Origin: Niabella sp.
GTDB lineage: Bacteria; Bacteroidota; Bacteroidia; Chitinophagales; Chitinophagaceae
DNA length: 64,000 nucleotides
Assembly: GCF_030150205.1 (NCBI RefSeq)
Contig: NZ_JASLGT010000009.1
Location: forward strand, 372,001 to 436,000
Reading direction: 5' to 3'
Below, piece after piece: positions 36,876-44,811 of this stretch. The position numbers and the translations under genes were made by a program. The number at the start of each line of letters is the position of its first letter. Position 1 is the stretch's first letter. The notes under the pieces were generated by a model. That model was given only the letters and a program-made list of their open reading frames with translations. It was not told where the DNA came from and ran no database searches.

Positions 36876-38123
36876 TCAGGGGGCGGCTTCTGTTATGCGC
36901 CCGGGTTCTTTTATTTTTTCCGGATTTGCTGCGGACAGGCTGTTTACAACCAGTGCTGCGGCTCCCATAGAATACGCATTGTATTTCAGCGTAGACACAT
37001 CCAGTTCCACACCTTCCATCAACCGGGGAATACTGTATGTATTTAAAGCCTGCTGTATGGGCGCCACTAATAGCCGTCCTACTTCCGAAGCCCGTCCACT
37101 GAGCAGGATCAGCTCCGGATTGATGATATGAACAAGGATGGCCAGGGCCTTGCCGATCTTATAGGCCATATCCGATAACAACTCAATGCAAAGCTGATCG
37201 CCCCGGCTGGCCAGTTTCATTACCGCATAAGCGGCTTCATCTACACACCTGGTAGCTATATTAAGATGCTCCAGCTTGCCATCATCGATCAACCGCAAGG
37301 CTTTTTGTGCTACAACCCTTAAAGAAGCTTCGGTTTCAAGGCAACCTCTTTTGCCGCATTCACATAAAATATTATTATCAGAAACAGGAATATGACTGAA
37401 TTCACCCGCATAGCCGGCATGGCCGCGGAAGAGCTTTCCGTCTACAATCATGCCCAACCCGATTCCCCAGCTGATATTGATCACCACCACATCGGTTTTT
37501 CCGCGGGCAATGCCAAACTTGGATTCGCCCAGGGCGATGGTGCTGGAGTCGTTATCGATAAAAACGGGCATCCCAAACACCTGTTCTAAATGATCGCGAA
37601 GGCTAAGGGTGTTTTTTGTAAAAACATAGGACTGGTTAATGCCTTTTTTAATATTGATAAACCCCGGCATACCCAAACCCATTCCCAGGAACTGGTTGCG
37701 CGGGATGCCCGAACGTTCCAGCGTTGTGGTAATGGCCGTAATCAATGAAGGAAGGGATTCTTCATTGTTGAGCAGCTTCAATTCAAACCGCTGGGTATAC
37801 ACCGCATTGTTCAGGCTGGCATCCATTACAGACAGGGTGGTGCACAACTGGTCCATTGCCACCGAAAGGATATAAGAGGTTCCCGGTTTCAGCCTGTACA
37901 GCAGGGCTTTCCGGCCACCGGTTGAATCGGCATGTCCGTCAATAACCACGATTCCATCCTGCTTTAGTTCCGAAAGAGCTTTCGCCACAAGGGGAATGCT
38001 TTTGCCCAGAAGGGTACCCAAATCGCTGCAGGTCAATGCCTTTTCGTAATATAATTTTTCAAAAATATTGCGTTTTAATTTACTGTATATGGCAATCTTA
38101 TGCAAGTAAATCGTTTTATTCAT
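36876..38123 (-). CDS. ROK-family transcriptional regulator
   Basis: A 415-residue cytoplasmic protein. The N terminus (about 13-70) is a winged helix-turn-helix of the NagC/Mlc/XylR type. The ROK sugar-kinase-like domain follows, with GMGLGMPGFI, FIDNDSSTIALGE, EFSHIPV (H244) and the zinc site CECGKRGC (254-261). Regulators of this group respond to a sugar or sugar phosphate. It is transcribed toward the SusC 3/SusD 3 genes and is the natural candidate for their control. The start of glnS lies 160 bases away on the opposite strand. Confidence 0.92.
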   Translation of the reverse strand: MNKTIYLHKIAIYSKLKRNIFEKLYYEKALTCSDLGTLLGKSIPLVAKALSELKQDGIVVIDGHADSTGGRKALLYRLKPGTSYILSVAMDQLCTTLSVMDASLNNAVYTQRFELKLLNNEESLPSLITAITTTLERSGIPRNQFLGMGLGMPGFINIKKGINQSYVFTKNTLSLRDHLEQVFGMPVFIDNDSSTIALGESKFGIARGKTDVVVINISWGIGLGMIVDGKLFRGHAGYAGEFSHIPVSDNNILCECGKRGCLETEASLRVVAQKALRLIDDGKLEHLNIATRCVDEAAYAVMKLASRGDQLCIELLSDMAYKIGKALAILVHIINPELILLSGRASEVGRLLVAPIQQALNTYSIPRLMEGVELDVSTLKYNAYSMGAAALVVNSLSAANPEKIKEPGRITEAAP

Positions 38124-38254
38124 CCTAAGTTAATAAATCATTCTCAATACTTCTGAAAAAGTTTTAAGAAGTATCGGCTGTGCATAAGAAAACTTGGGCG
38201 AACATTTTAAAGAAGGTGGGGCCAGCCACGCTAACTCATTTACGGACAATTAGC

Positions 38255-38262
38255 TACATTTG
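38255..38262 (+). promoter_or_regulatory. putative Bacteroidota -7 promoter element for glnS
   Basis: TACATTTG matches the Bacteroidota -7 consensus TAnnTTTG exactly and lies 21 bases before the glnS start. No clear TTG -33 element is visible at the usual spacing, so the call rests on one box. Confidence 0.45.
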
Positions 38263-38283
38263 TAGACAGAACAGATTATTTTT

Positions 38284-39954
38284 ATGACAGAAGATTATAA
38301 AGCGGAAGAAAAAAAGAGCCTGAATTTCCTGGAAGAGATCGTGGAAGCGGATCTGACAGCCGGAAAATATAAATCGATCATGACCCGGTTCCCCCCGGAG
38401 CCCAACGGATACCTGCATATCGGACATGCCAGCAGTATTTGCCTGAACTTTGGACTAAGCCTGAAATACGGGGGCGGAACCAATCTCCGGTTTGATGATA
38501 CCAACCCGGTAACGGAAGATACAGAGTATGTGGATGGTATAAAAAAAGACATCCAGTGGCTGGGATTTGAGTGGGCCAATGAACACTATGCATCTGATTA
38601 TTTTGAGCAATTGTACACCTACGCGGTAACGCTGATAAAAAAAGGACTGGCCTATATAGATGATAGTACCAGTGAGGAAATAGCTGAACAAAAAGGAACG
38701 CCTACACAGCCGGGCCGGCGAAACGTTTATGCAGACCGAACGGTGGAGGAGAACCTGCAGCTATTTGAAGAAATGCGCAAGGGTCAATATAAGGATGGAG
38801 AAAAAGTATTACGGGCAAAGATTGATATGAGTTCGCCCAATATGATCATGCGCGATCCCATTTTATACCGGATCAAACATGCGCATCACCACCGTACCGG
38901 CGATCAGTGGGCCATTTACCCGATGTATGATTTTGCGCACGGGCAAAGTGATTCGATCGAGCATATTACCCATTCAATTTGTACGATGGAGTTTGTACCA
39001 CATCGCGAGGTATACAACTGGCTTATTGAAAAGCTGGAAATTTATCCTTCTCATCAGTACGAATTTGCGCGCCGGAACCTGAGTCATACGCTTACCAGCA
39101 AACGGAAGCTGCTGCAGCTGGTAACGGAGAAATATGTTTCGGGCTGGGATGATCCCCGTATGCCTACCATTGCCGGTTTGCGGCGGCGAGGGTACACGCC
39201 CGAAAGTATCCGCGATTATTGTGAGCGCATCGGGGTGGGAAAAAGAGATAACCTGGTGGATGCCGGCGTACTTGAATTTTGTGCGCGGGAACACCTTAAT
39301 AAAATTGCCTTACGCCGGATGGTGGTATTTGATCCGCTGAAAGTGGTAATCACCAACTATGAAGGAGCGGGGGAATGGCTGCATTCTGAAAATAATCCCG
39401 AAGATCCGAACGGAGGCACCCGCGCCATTTCCTTTAGCCGGGAATTATTCATCGAGCGCGACGACTTTATGGAAGATGCGCCCAGGAAATACTTCCGCCT
39501 GGCTCCGGGTAAGCAGGTGCGGCTTAAAAGTGCCTATATCATCCAGTGTGATGAAGTAATAAAAGATGCGGAGGGGCATATTACCCAGCTGAATTGTTCC
39601 TATTTCGCCAACAGTAAAAGTGGGGAAGATACTTCCGGTATTCATGTAAAAGGAACACTTCATTGGGTAAATGCCCTGGATTGTTTCCCCATACAGGTAC
39701 GTGAATACGACCGGTTGTTTACGGTAGAAGATCCCGGAAATGCCGAGGGCAATTTTACTGATTATATCAATAATCAATCGTTGCAGATCGTAGAAAAAGC
39801 ATTGGCCGAAGCTGCATTGAAAGAGGCTACTGTAGACGAGCGATTCCAGTTTTTAAGAAAGGGATACTTTACCCTGGATCCGGATAGTACGCCGGAGCAG
39901 CTGATCTTCAACCGCACGGTTACATTAAAAGATAGTTGGGCCAAGGCGAAGTAG
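38284..39954 (+). CDS. glnS: glutaminyl-tRNA synthetase
   Basis: A 556-residue class I aminoacyl-tRNA synthetase that charges tRNA-Gln with glutamine. The N-terminal catalytic domain has RFPPEPNGYLHIGHA with HIGH at 45-48, a LRFDDTNP motif that is typical of GlnRS, and a KMSKS-equivalent TSKRK (271-275). The C-terminal ~200 residues are the anticodon-binding beta-barrels (VRLKSAYIIQCDEV, GTLHWVNA). Length and order match bacterial GlnRS. It is a housekeeping gene, unconnected with the glycan locus. Confidence 0.97.
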   Translation: MTEDYKAEEKKSLNFLEEIVEADLTAGKYKSIMTRFPPEPNGYLHIGHASSICLNFGLSLKYGGGTNLRFDDTNPVTEDTEYVDGIKKDIQWLGFEWANEHYASDYFEQLYTYAVTLIKKGLAYIDDSTSEEIAEQKGTPTQPGRRNVYADRTVEENLQLFEEMRKGQYKDGEKVLRAKIDMSSPNMIMRDPILYRIKHAHHHRTGDQWAIYPMYDFAHGQSDSIEHITHSICTMEFVPHREVYNWLIEKLEIYPSHQYEFARRNLSHTLTSKRKLLQLVTEKYVSGWDDPRMPTIAGLRRRGYTPESIRDYCERIGVGKRDNLVDAGVLEFCAREHLNKIALRRMVVFDPLKVVITNYEGAGEWLHSENNPEDPNGGTRAISFSRELFIERDDFMEDAPRKYFRLAPGKQVRLKSAYIIQCDEVIKDAEGHITQLNCSYFANSKSGEDTSGIHVKGTLHWVNALDCFPIQVREYDRLFTVEDPGNAEGNFTDYINNQSLQIVEKALAEAALKEATVDERFQFLRKGYFTLDPDSTPEQLIFNRTVTLKDSWAKAK

Positions 39955-39970
39955 CGGAGGGACAGTTTTT

Positions 39971-40063
39971 AGTTATCAGTGTTCAGTTATCAGTCTTCAG
40001 TTATCAGTCTTCAGTTATCAGCAATCAGTTATCAGCAATCAGTTATCAGCAATCAGTTATCAG
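39971..40063. repeat. 14-bp tandem repeat, six units and a partial seventh
   Basis: Units of AGTTATCAGTCTTC or AGTTATCAGCAATC stand head to tail: 39971, 39985, 39999, 40013, 40027, 40041, then nine bases at 40055. It lies 16 bases after the glnS stop. The reverse complement reads CTGATAACTGA, the same word found in the gaps at 9093, 51366 and 61369. It has no spacers and is not a CRISPR array. Confidence 0.9.
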
Positions 40064-40103
40064 GACAGGATCATCTGAAAGCTAAATGCTGACCGCTGAA
40101 AGC

Positions 40104-40409
40104 TTAATGAATCACGTTGAACACAAACAAAATGGTGGTGACGAACAACAGTCCCAGTCCTGCCAGGAACGCATAATCAGCATAGGTTTCCAGCCGGATA
40201 CTTTTGATGCCGGATGATCGCATGGAAAGAAAGGATAGAATACAGCTGGTCATAAAGAACAGGATGGCAACGGCGGCGGCTTCATCGATTACAGTACGTT
40301 CGCCCCTGTTGCTAAAGATCCGCAAGGAAGTGATCAGGATAAAACATATACCGGTAAGGTTAGAAGCGGCGTTAAGGATATGTGGCGATTTTTGTTGATC
40401 CTGCTTCAT
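40104..40409 (-). CDS. small membrane protein of unknown function
   Basis: A 101-residue protein (an upstream ATG at 40451 would add 14 residues). Three hydrophobic segments are predicted: near 14-32 (LTGICFILITSLRIF), 47-65 (AAAVAILFFMTSCILSFL) and 80-100 (AFLAGLGLLFVTTILFVF). No family was recognised, and it shares no obvious operon with its neighbours. Confidence 0.6.
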   Translation of the reverse strand: MKQDQQKSPHILNAASNLTGICFILITSLRIFSNRGERTVIDEAAAVAILFFMTSCILSFLSMRSSGIKSIRLETYADYAFLAGLGLLFVTTILFVFNVIH

Positions 40410-40648
40410 TTCGTTTAATAATAAGGAACCGTTAAGATAGTTAAAAAACAAAGCCGGCGTACCGCGGGCAGTTTATTGCGGCTTGTTTTATCAAAAAATT
40501 AAGCACTCTCCATTATATTAACAGTCTTTTGCGCGTAGCCTTTAACTGGTATTAATGAACTATTAAATTTACCGGCAAAACGGGCGGTTTAAGAAAAATT
40601 GCCTAACTTACTTTAGTAAACGATTTCTAAACTTCTTAAACTTTAATT

Positions 40649-40858
40649 ATGGAACTGAACGAATTTTTGTTAAATGAAGAGGAGTTGCATGTAACACGTG
40701 CGGCTGAGCAGGAATATTCGGAAATGGACGGTGACGGTGCAGATGGAGATGGCAGCGATGGAGATGGCTCAGATGCTTCGGATGGAGACGGCGGAGCAGA
40801 CGGTGATGGTGGTGAGGATGGCGATGGCAGTGATGCAGACGGAACCGATAACGCCTGA
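40649..40858 (+). CDS. short Asp-Gly repeat peptide, possible precursor of a modified peptide
   Basis: A 69-residue peptide without a signal sequence. Residues 1-25 look like a leader (MELNEFLLNEEELHVTRA...). From residue 26 it is almost only Asp, Gly, Ser and Ala in DGDG blocks (DGDGADGDGSDGDGS and so on), ending DGTDNA. Repeats use different codons (Gly GGT/GGA/GGC; Ser AGC/TCA/TCG/AGT; Asp GAT/GAC), so the amino-acid pattern rather than the DNA seems to be kept. A hairpin terminator follows, then genes for a JmjC oxygenase and an iron-sulfur protein. The layout of leader, acidic core and downstream modifying enzymes resembles a ribosomal peptide system. A Ca2+-binding DxDG-like role is an alternative. 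The family was not recognised. Confidence 0.7.
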   Translation: MELNEFLLNEEELHVTRAAEQEYSEMDGDGADGDGSDGDGSDASDGDGGADGDGGEDGDGSDADGTDNA

Positions 40859-40875
40859 TAAAAAGGAATGTATTG

Positions 40876-40915
40876 AAAAGCTGCGGTATCTGAGATGCTG
40901 CGGCTTTTTTTATTA
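40876..40915 (+). terminator. hairpin terminator/attenuator between the peptide and enzyme genes
   Basis: Arms 40876-40890 and 40894-40908 pair over 15 positions with three G-T wobbles and a three-base loop, followed by a T-run. It stands between the peptide gene and the oxygenase gene on the same strand. It would reduce read-through, so the peptide would be made in excess over its enzymes. Confidence 0.85.
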
Positions 40916-40942
40916 TCTTGTATTATAAAACCTTATCCATAT

Positions 40943-42130
40943 ATGGCTGAATTTTTTGATAAGATTATCGCTCCCTGCTCCATTGAAGCGTTCTTTAACA
41001 CCTATCACGAAAAAAAGATCCTGTATATACCCCGGAATGATGCCACCTATTATGAACCGGTGCTCACCAGCCGGGAACTGTCGGCTTTTTTAGACCGGCA
41101 GGACATTTTTTATCCCTCGCTGCGGATGGTAAAGAACGGGAAGGAACTTCCTTCGGGTGAGTATACACTAAAAGCTGTTCCCATCGGGCACCATAAGAAG
41201 GATGGGATCATTCATACGGAAAAAGCGTTTGCTTTATTTAATGAGGGTGCTACCATGGTGGTGCAGGCGGGGCAGCGGTATTTTAACCATTTATCGGCTT
41301 GTTGCATGGAACTGTCCCGGAAGTTTAATGCGCCGGTGCAGGCCAACCTGTACATCACTCCAAACCGTTCGCAGGGCTTTAATCCCCATTGGGATACGCA
41401 TGACGTATTTGTACTGCAGATTGCCGGCACCAAAACCTGGAACCTCTATGGTTTTGAAAAAGAGTTGCCCACAAAGAACCAGGGTTTTGTGAGCAAGGGA
41501 TATAGCAAGGAGCCGGAACAAACCCTGCAGTTAAGTCCGGGCGATTTCTTATACGTGCCCAGGGGCTATGTACATGATGCCGTGGCTGATGATGGCATCT
41601 CTGCACATATCACCGTTGGGATCCTTTCCTTTACCTGGATCCGGTATTTTTCAGAGTTGCTCACACAACTCGAAAATGAAAAAGCATTCCGCGAGGCCAT
41701 TCCTTTCTGGCGTAACGACCTGGAAACCGTTATCGGGGAAAAAACCGGTCTTTTAAAAGAACTGCTGAGCCGCTTATCGGGTGACAATGCATTGGAGAAG
41801 CTGAATAACCAGTACCAGAAGATGCAGCCCCAGCAGGCGCATGGATATTTTGACGGGCTGCTGCACCTGGATCAATTGCAGCCGGATACAGTACTGACGG
41901 TGAACCGTAATGTGTTTTATGAACGGGGGAATGCAGCCGGGCAGTGCTTTGTAAAGTGCTTTGGTAAAACCATTTCATTTTCCGATGCGTTAAAGCCGGT
42001 AATTGATCATATATTTGATACCGACAAATTTACGGTGGCCGGTTTGCCCGGAGATCAGTCGGAGGATACAAAGATGGCTGCGGTTGCCCGGTTGATAAAG
42101 GAGGGCGTGATCTACCGGGATATTTTGTAA
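40943..42130 (+). CDS. JmjC/cupin-4 Fe(II)- and 2-oxoglutarate-dependent oxygenase
   Basis: The ATG at 40943 is chosen because the upstream in-frame start (40895) lies inside the terminator hairpin. The 395-residue cytoplasmic protein has the JmjC double-stranded beta-helix. The iron ligands are visible as H149-W-D151 and H211 in YVPRGYVHD, and a TWNLYG strand follows the first motif. A helical dimerisation and winged-helix C-terminal part (about 235-395) is like that of bacterial ribosomal oxygenases of the RoxA/Mina53 group. Such enzymes hydroxylate protein side chains. It lies between the Asp-Gly peptide and the iron-sulfur protein genes, and 19 bases separate it from the latter. The peptide is the likeliest substrate; a ribosomal protein is the alternative. 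Confidence 0.88.
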   Translation: MAEFFDKIIAPCSIEAFFNTYHEKKILYIPRNDATYYEPVLTSRELSAFLDRQDIFYPSLRMVKNGKELPSGEYTLKAVPIGHHKKDGIIHTEKAFALFNEGATMVVQAGQRYFNHLSACCMELSRKFNAPVQANLYITPNRSQGFNPHWDTHDVFVLQIAGTKTWNLYGFEKELPTKNQGFVSKGYSKEPEQTLQLSPGDFLYVPRGYVHDAVADDGISAHITVGILSFTWIRYFSELLTQLENEKAFREAIPFWRNDLETVIGEKTGLLKELLSRLSGDNALEKLNNQYQKMQPQQAHGYFDGLLHLDQLQPDTVLTVNRNVFYERGNAAGQCFVKCFGKTISFSDALKPVIDHIFDTDKFTVAGLPGDQSEDTKMAAVARLIKEGVIYRDIL

Positions 42131-42149
42131 ACACTATTAAACGCAAGCA

Positions 42150-43046
42150 TTGAATAAGACAGGTACCGGGCAGGTTTTTTTTTGCAGCGCGGCATCGCGG
42201 TATTTCAGGGAAGATATTCATGGATCGGCTGCTAACTATAATGGGTTTATCCTGCTGGAGCATAGCGATCCGTTTCCTGAAAAACTAAGTCAGGCACATT
42301 TCGATCCGCATTTTATTGCGGGTCTCCAGGATCTGGCCAAACAAAAAAAGGCTAAATTGTTGCTGATCCGCAACCGGCACACAGGCTTTAAAACCTGCCG
42401 GCTGATTTATGTGGACTGTATTCAAAACCGGTACCTAACCCTGCATTCAACGCCTGCCGATGTGGCCGCCATCCGGCTGGAATATTACATCAATAATCCC
42501 CATACCATCTGGGAAACAGCGCCGTTTTATGTGGTGTGCACCAATGGTAAAAAAGACAAGTGTTGTGCTAAATTTGGTTTTCCTGTATTTAAATTTATCG
42601 AAAATCACGATAAGAAAGTCCCGGTTTTTGAATGCACGCATGTAGGGGGTGATCGCTTTGCCGCCAATGCCGTTTGCCTGCCAGGAGGTATTTATTACGG
42701 ACGGGTAATGGTTGAAGATGTGGATGCGATCCTGGAAGCAACGGAGCAGGACCGCATTCACTATCCCAATTACCGCGGGCTTTCTACACGGTCATTTCTT
42801 TACCAGTCGATCGAATGCTACCTGCGCGAACAGTTGAGTGATTTATCGATGCATTTTGATTTTACGGTGGATGCGCAGGAGGAAGAAGATCTTCATATTC
42901 ATGTGGAAGTAACGGTGCAGGAAGGGCAGCGATACCGGTTGTCTCTTTTAAAGAAAACGATTCCCTATCCGTATTATCTTACCTGCAAATCTTCGAAACC
43001 CGGTTCCATTACCAAGTACCTGCTGGAAGCGTTTCATGCGGTTTAA
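42150..43046 (+). CDS. sucrase/ferredoxin-like (thioredoxin-fold) iron-sulfur protein
   Basis: Translation probably starts at TTG 42150; no ATG precedes the conserved FFCSAASRYFRED block. The 298-residue protein resembles the Suc_Fer-like family: a VVCTNGKKDKCC motif (C130, C138, C139), then ECTHVGGDRFA (C162, H164) and CLPGG (C176). Yeast Apd1 of this family holds a [2Fe-2S] cluster with Cys and His from an HxGGH motif; here the second His is Asp (HVGGD). It likely shuttles electrons and may keep the neighbouring Fe(II) oxygenase reduced. It is the last gene of the cluster and is followed by a dispersed repeat. Confidence 0.8.
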   Translation: MNKTGTGQVFFCSAASRYFREDIHGSAANYNGFILLEHSDPFPEKLSQAHFDPHFIAGLQDLAKQKKAKLLLIRNRHTGFKTCRLIYVDCIQNRYLTLHSTPADVAAIRLEYYINNPHTIWETAPFYVVCTNGKKDKCCAKFGFPVFKFIENHDKKVPVFECTHVGGDRFAANAVCLPGGIYYGRVMVEDVDAILEATEQDRIHYPNYRGLSTRSFLYQSIECYLREQLSDLSMHFDFTVDAQEEEDLHIHVEVTVQEGQRYRLSLLKKTIPYPYYLTCKSSKPGSITKYLLEAFHAV

Positions 43047-43050
43047 AGTT

Positions 43051-43150
43051 TAACGCAAAGCGCGCAAAGCTTCCGCAACGATCGCAGGGAGGACTGCTAT
43101 AAGTAAAAACTTCGCGAACCTTGCGTGATCCTTGCGTCCGTTGCGGTTTG
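43051..43150. repeat. dispersed palindromic GCAAAG / CTTGCG repeat, copy 1
   Basis: The left end (AACGCAAAGCGCGCAAAG, then TTCCGCAACGATCGC) is nearly the same as the one at 58781. The right end (CTTGCGTCCGTTGCGGTT) is its inverted counterpart. It lies between the converging Suc_Fer-like and MarR-GNAT genes. Confidence 0.7.
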
Positions 43151-43216
43151 AAATCTAACCGCGAAGTGCAAAGCAGTTTTGTTACACTTTAGAACCGGCT
43201 CCTGGTCGCACCTGGC

Positions 43217-44182
43217 TTAGTTTTTTTTCAGGTCCAGCGCCATTTGAATGTTTACCCGTTTATAGGGGCTGGGACGGTTATTGATTTTTTTAAATCCCAG
43301 TTTATAATAAAGATTGATGGCGGGCTTTAAGCGGGTATTGCTTTCGAGGTATAGCCGGGATGCACCCAACTCTTTTGCCTTTTGAATGATGGCATCTGCC
43401 AGCAGCTTCCCGATATTTTTTCCCTGTGCTTCCGGTGCAACAGCCATTTTGGCCATCTCATAGTCATAATCGGGGTCATCCATTTTTATAAGTGCGCATA
43501 CCCCAACCGGCTGTTTTTCGTACAGGGCAACCAGTATAACGCCGCCCTTATTAAGGATGTATTTGTCGGGTTGACTTAATGCACGGGTATCTGTTTCTTC
43601 TATTTCAAAATACCGGGAGATCCAGGCTTCGTTTAATGCGCGGAATACCGTTTTGTATTTCGGTTCATAATGTACGATGCGCACCTGGCTGCTTTCGCGG
43701 ATTTTTTTCTGTTCCAGTACGCGGCGCGAAAGCGGCTGCTGTTCCAGCAGGAATTCCCATTCCCCGATAGCCTCCCAAAGATCATGCGTAGCCTCCTGCA
43801 TTAACTGTTCCACTGCTTTGTTTACATCGGTACATTGTTCCAGTATCGCCGGTACCAGCGCCTTTCCCTTTGCGGATAATGCCACAAGGTTTTGGCGCTT
43901 GTCGCCCGATTTTTTATTTTCTTTAACCAGGCCTTTCGCCGTCATTTCGCGGATGATCCGGCTTACGGAGGGTTGCGAGTGCCCAATTTCCAGGGCGATC
44001 TCCGTAATTGTTTTCTCTTCGTTCTGCGAAAGCATATAGAAGACCGGGAACCATTTTGCCTTGAGCGGGATCCGGTTCTGTTCATAGATTTTTTCCGCTT
44101 CTTCTGTGAAAAGCGCGGACAACATCCGGAGCCGGCTGCCAAGTGCCATTTTACCGGTTCGGGTATAAAATAATTTTTCCAT
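43217..44182 (-). CDS. MarR-family regulator fused to a GNAT acetyltransferase
   Basis: A 321-residue protein with two domains. Residues ~15-150 form a MarR winged helix (KTITEIALEIGHSQPSVSR as recognition helix, then a wing with SGDKRQNLVALS). Residues ~165-321 form a GNAT fold with the acetyl-CoA motif VAPEAQGKNIGKLL and YYKLGFKK at the end. The fusion is known in many bacteria, where a small substrate may be both sensed and acetylated. A perfect short palindrome lies 10 bases upstream of the start. The substrate is unknown. Confidence 0.93.
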   Translation of the reverse strand: MEKLFYTRTGKMALGSRLRMLSALFTEEAEKIYEQNRIPLKAKWFPVFYMLSQNEEKTITEIALEIGHSQPSVSRIIREMTAKGLVKENKKSGDKRQNLVALSAKGKALVPAILEQCTDVNKAVEQLMQEATHDLWEAIGEWEFLLEQQPLSRRVLEQKKIRESSQVRIVHYEPKYKTVFRALNEAWISRYFEIEETDTRALSQPDKYILNKGGVILVALYEKQPVGVCALIKMDDPDYDYEMAKMAVAPEAQGKNIGKLLADAIIQKAKELGASRLYLESNTRLKPAINLYYKLGFKKINNRPSPYKRVNIQMALDLKKN

Positions 44183-44191
44183 ACTTAATTA

Positions 44192-44205
44192 CATAACTGG
44201 TTATG
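44192..44205. promoter_or_regulatory. putative MarR-type operator
   Basis: CATAACTGGTTATG has two perfect 6-base arms (CATAAC and GTTATG) around TG. It lies 10 bases upstream of the MarR-GNAT start, a position typical of autoregulation. Confidence 0.65.
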
Positions 44206-44328
44206 CAAATATAGGGGGAATTCAGAAATGTACCGGTTTGTGCCGGGGCGTAAGACAGGCATAGGGTCAGCTGCCGGTGGTAATTTGTTACAGCCAGTAG
44301 AGTCTTATCCCGAAGTGTTTGAACGATA

Positions 44329-44721
44329 TTACCCGGTTGTTTTTATAAGAATAATGGCCAGTATGTAAAATCCGATCCCATAAAATGTCCAGCGGGTTAA
44401 TTCACCCGCTTTGCGATGGTAGCCATCTGCTTTAAACACCCCTGCGAAAAGAAGCGGAATGATACCCGGAAAAATGAATGCCAGAAATTTCCATCCAAAG
44501 TTTAAAGGAATCGCTGCCCGGACCTGGGCTGCTTGCTGATCAGCATCATTGGCTTCTTTTAATGCCATGTATGCGCTTTCGGAAAGATTCCGGTTGCTGA
44601 ATTCGGCCCTGGCGGCTGCTAAAGCCTCCGGTTGATAATTGTCTTCCGGTGCAGCAAGGATGCGTAGGAGCTCTGCATCGGTTTGTTCTGCCATTATTGC
44701 CTTAAAATCTTCTTTTTTCAT
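44329..44721 (-). CDS. small membrane protein of unknown function
   Basis: A 130-residue protein. The first ~70 residues are soluble and helical, with acidic and Ala-rich content (QTDAELLRILAAPEDNYQPEAL). Two hydrophobic segments follow, FLAFIFPGIIPLLFAGVF and YGIGFYILAIILI. The N-terminal part recalls small Bacteroidota proteins with a short helical repeat before membrane segments. No function is proposed. Confidence 0.65.
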   Translation of the reverse strand: MKKEDFKAIMAEQTDAELLRILAAPEDNYQPEALAAARAEFSNRNLSESAYMALKEANDADQQAAQVRAAIPLNFGWKFLAFIFPGIIPLLFAGVFKADGYHRKAGELTRWTFYGIGFYILAIILIKTTG

Positions 44722-44811
44722 AATCGTTGTTTTCGTGTTTAAGGGGTGCTGAGTAAAAATATTTATAGCGCATTCTGATAAAGAAAGAAGCTCGTTAGTA
44801 CTGTGCTTAGA

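Noticed and set aside
39971..40063. Regular repeats after glnS that might be a CRISPR array
   Set aside because: The units are 14 bp long and directly joined with no spacers, and no cas gene is nearby. It is a tandem repeat.
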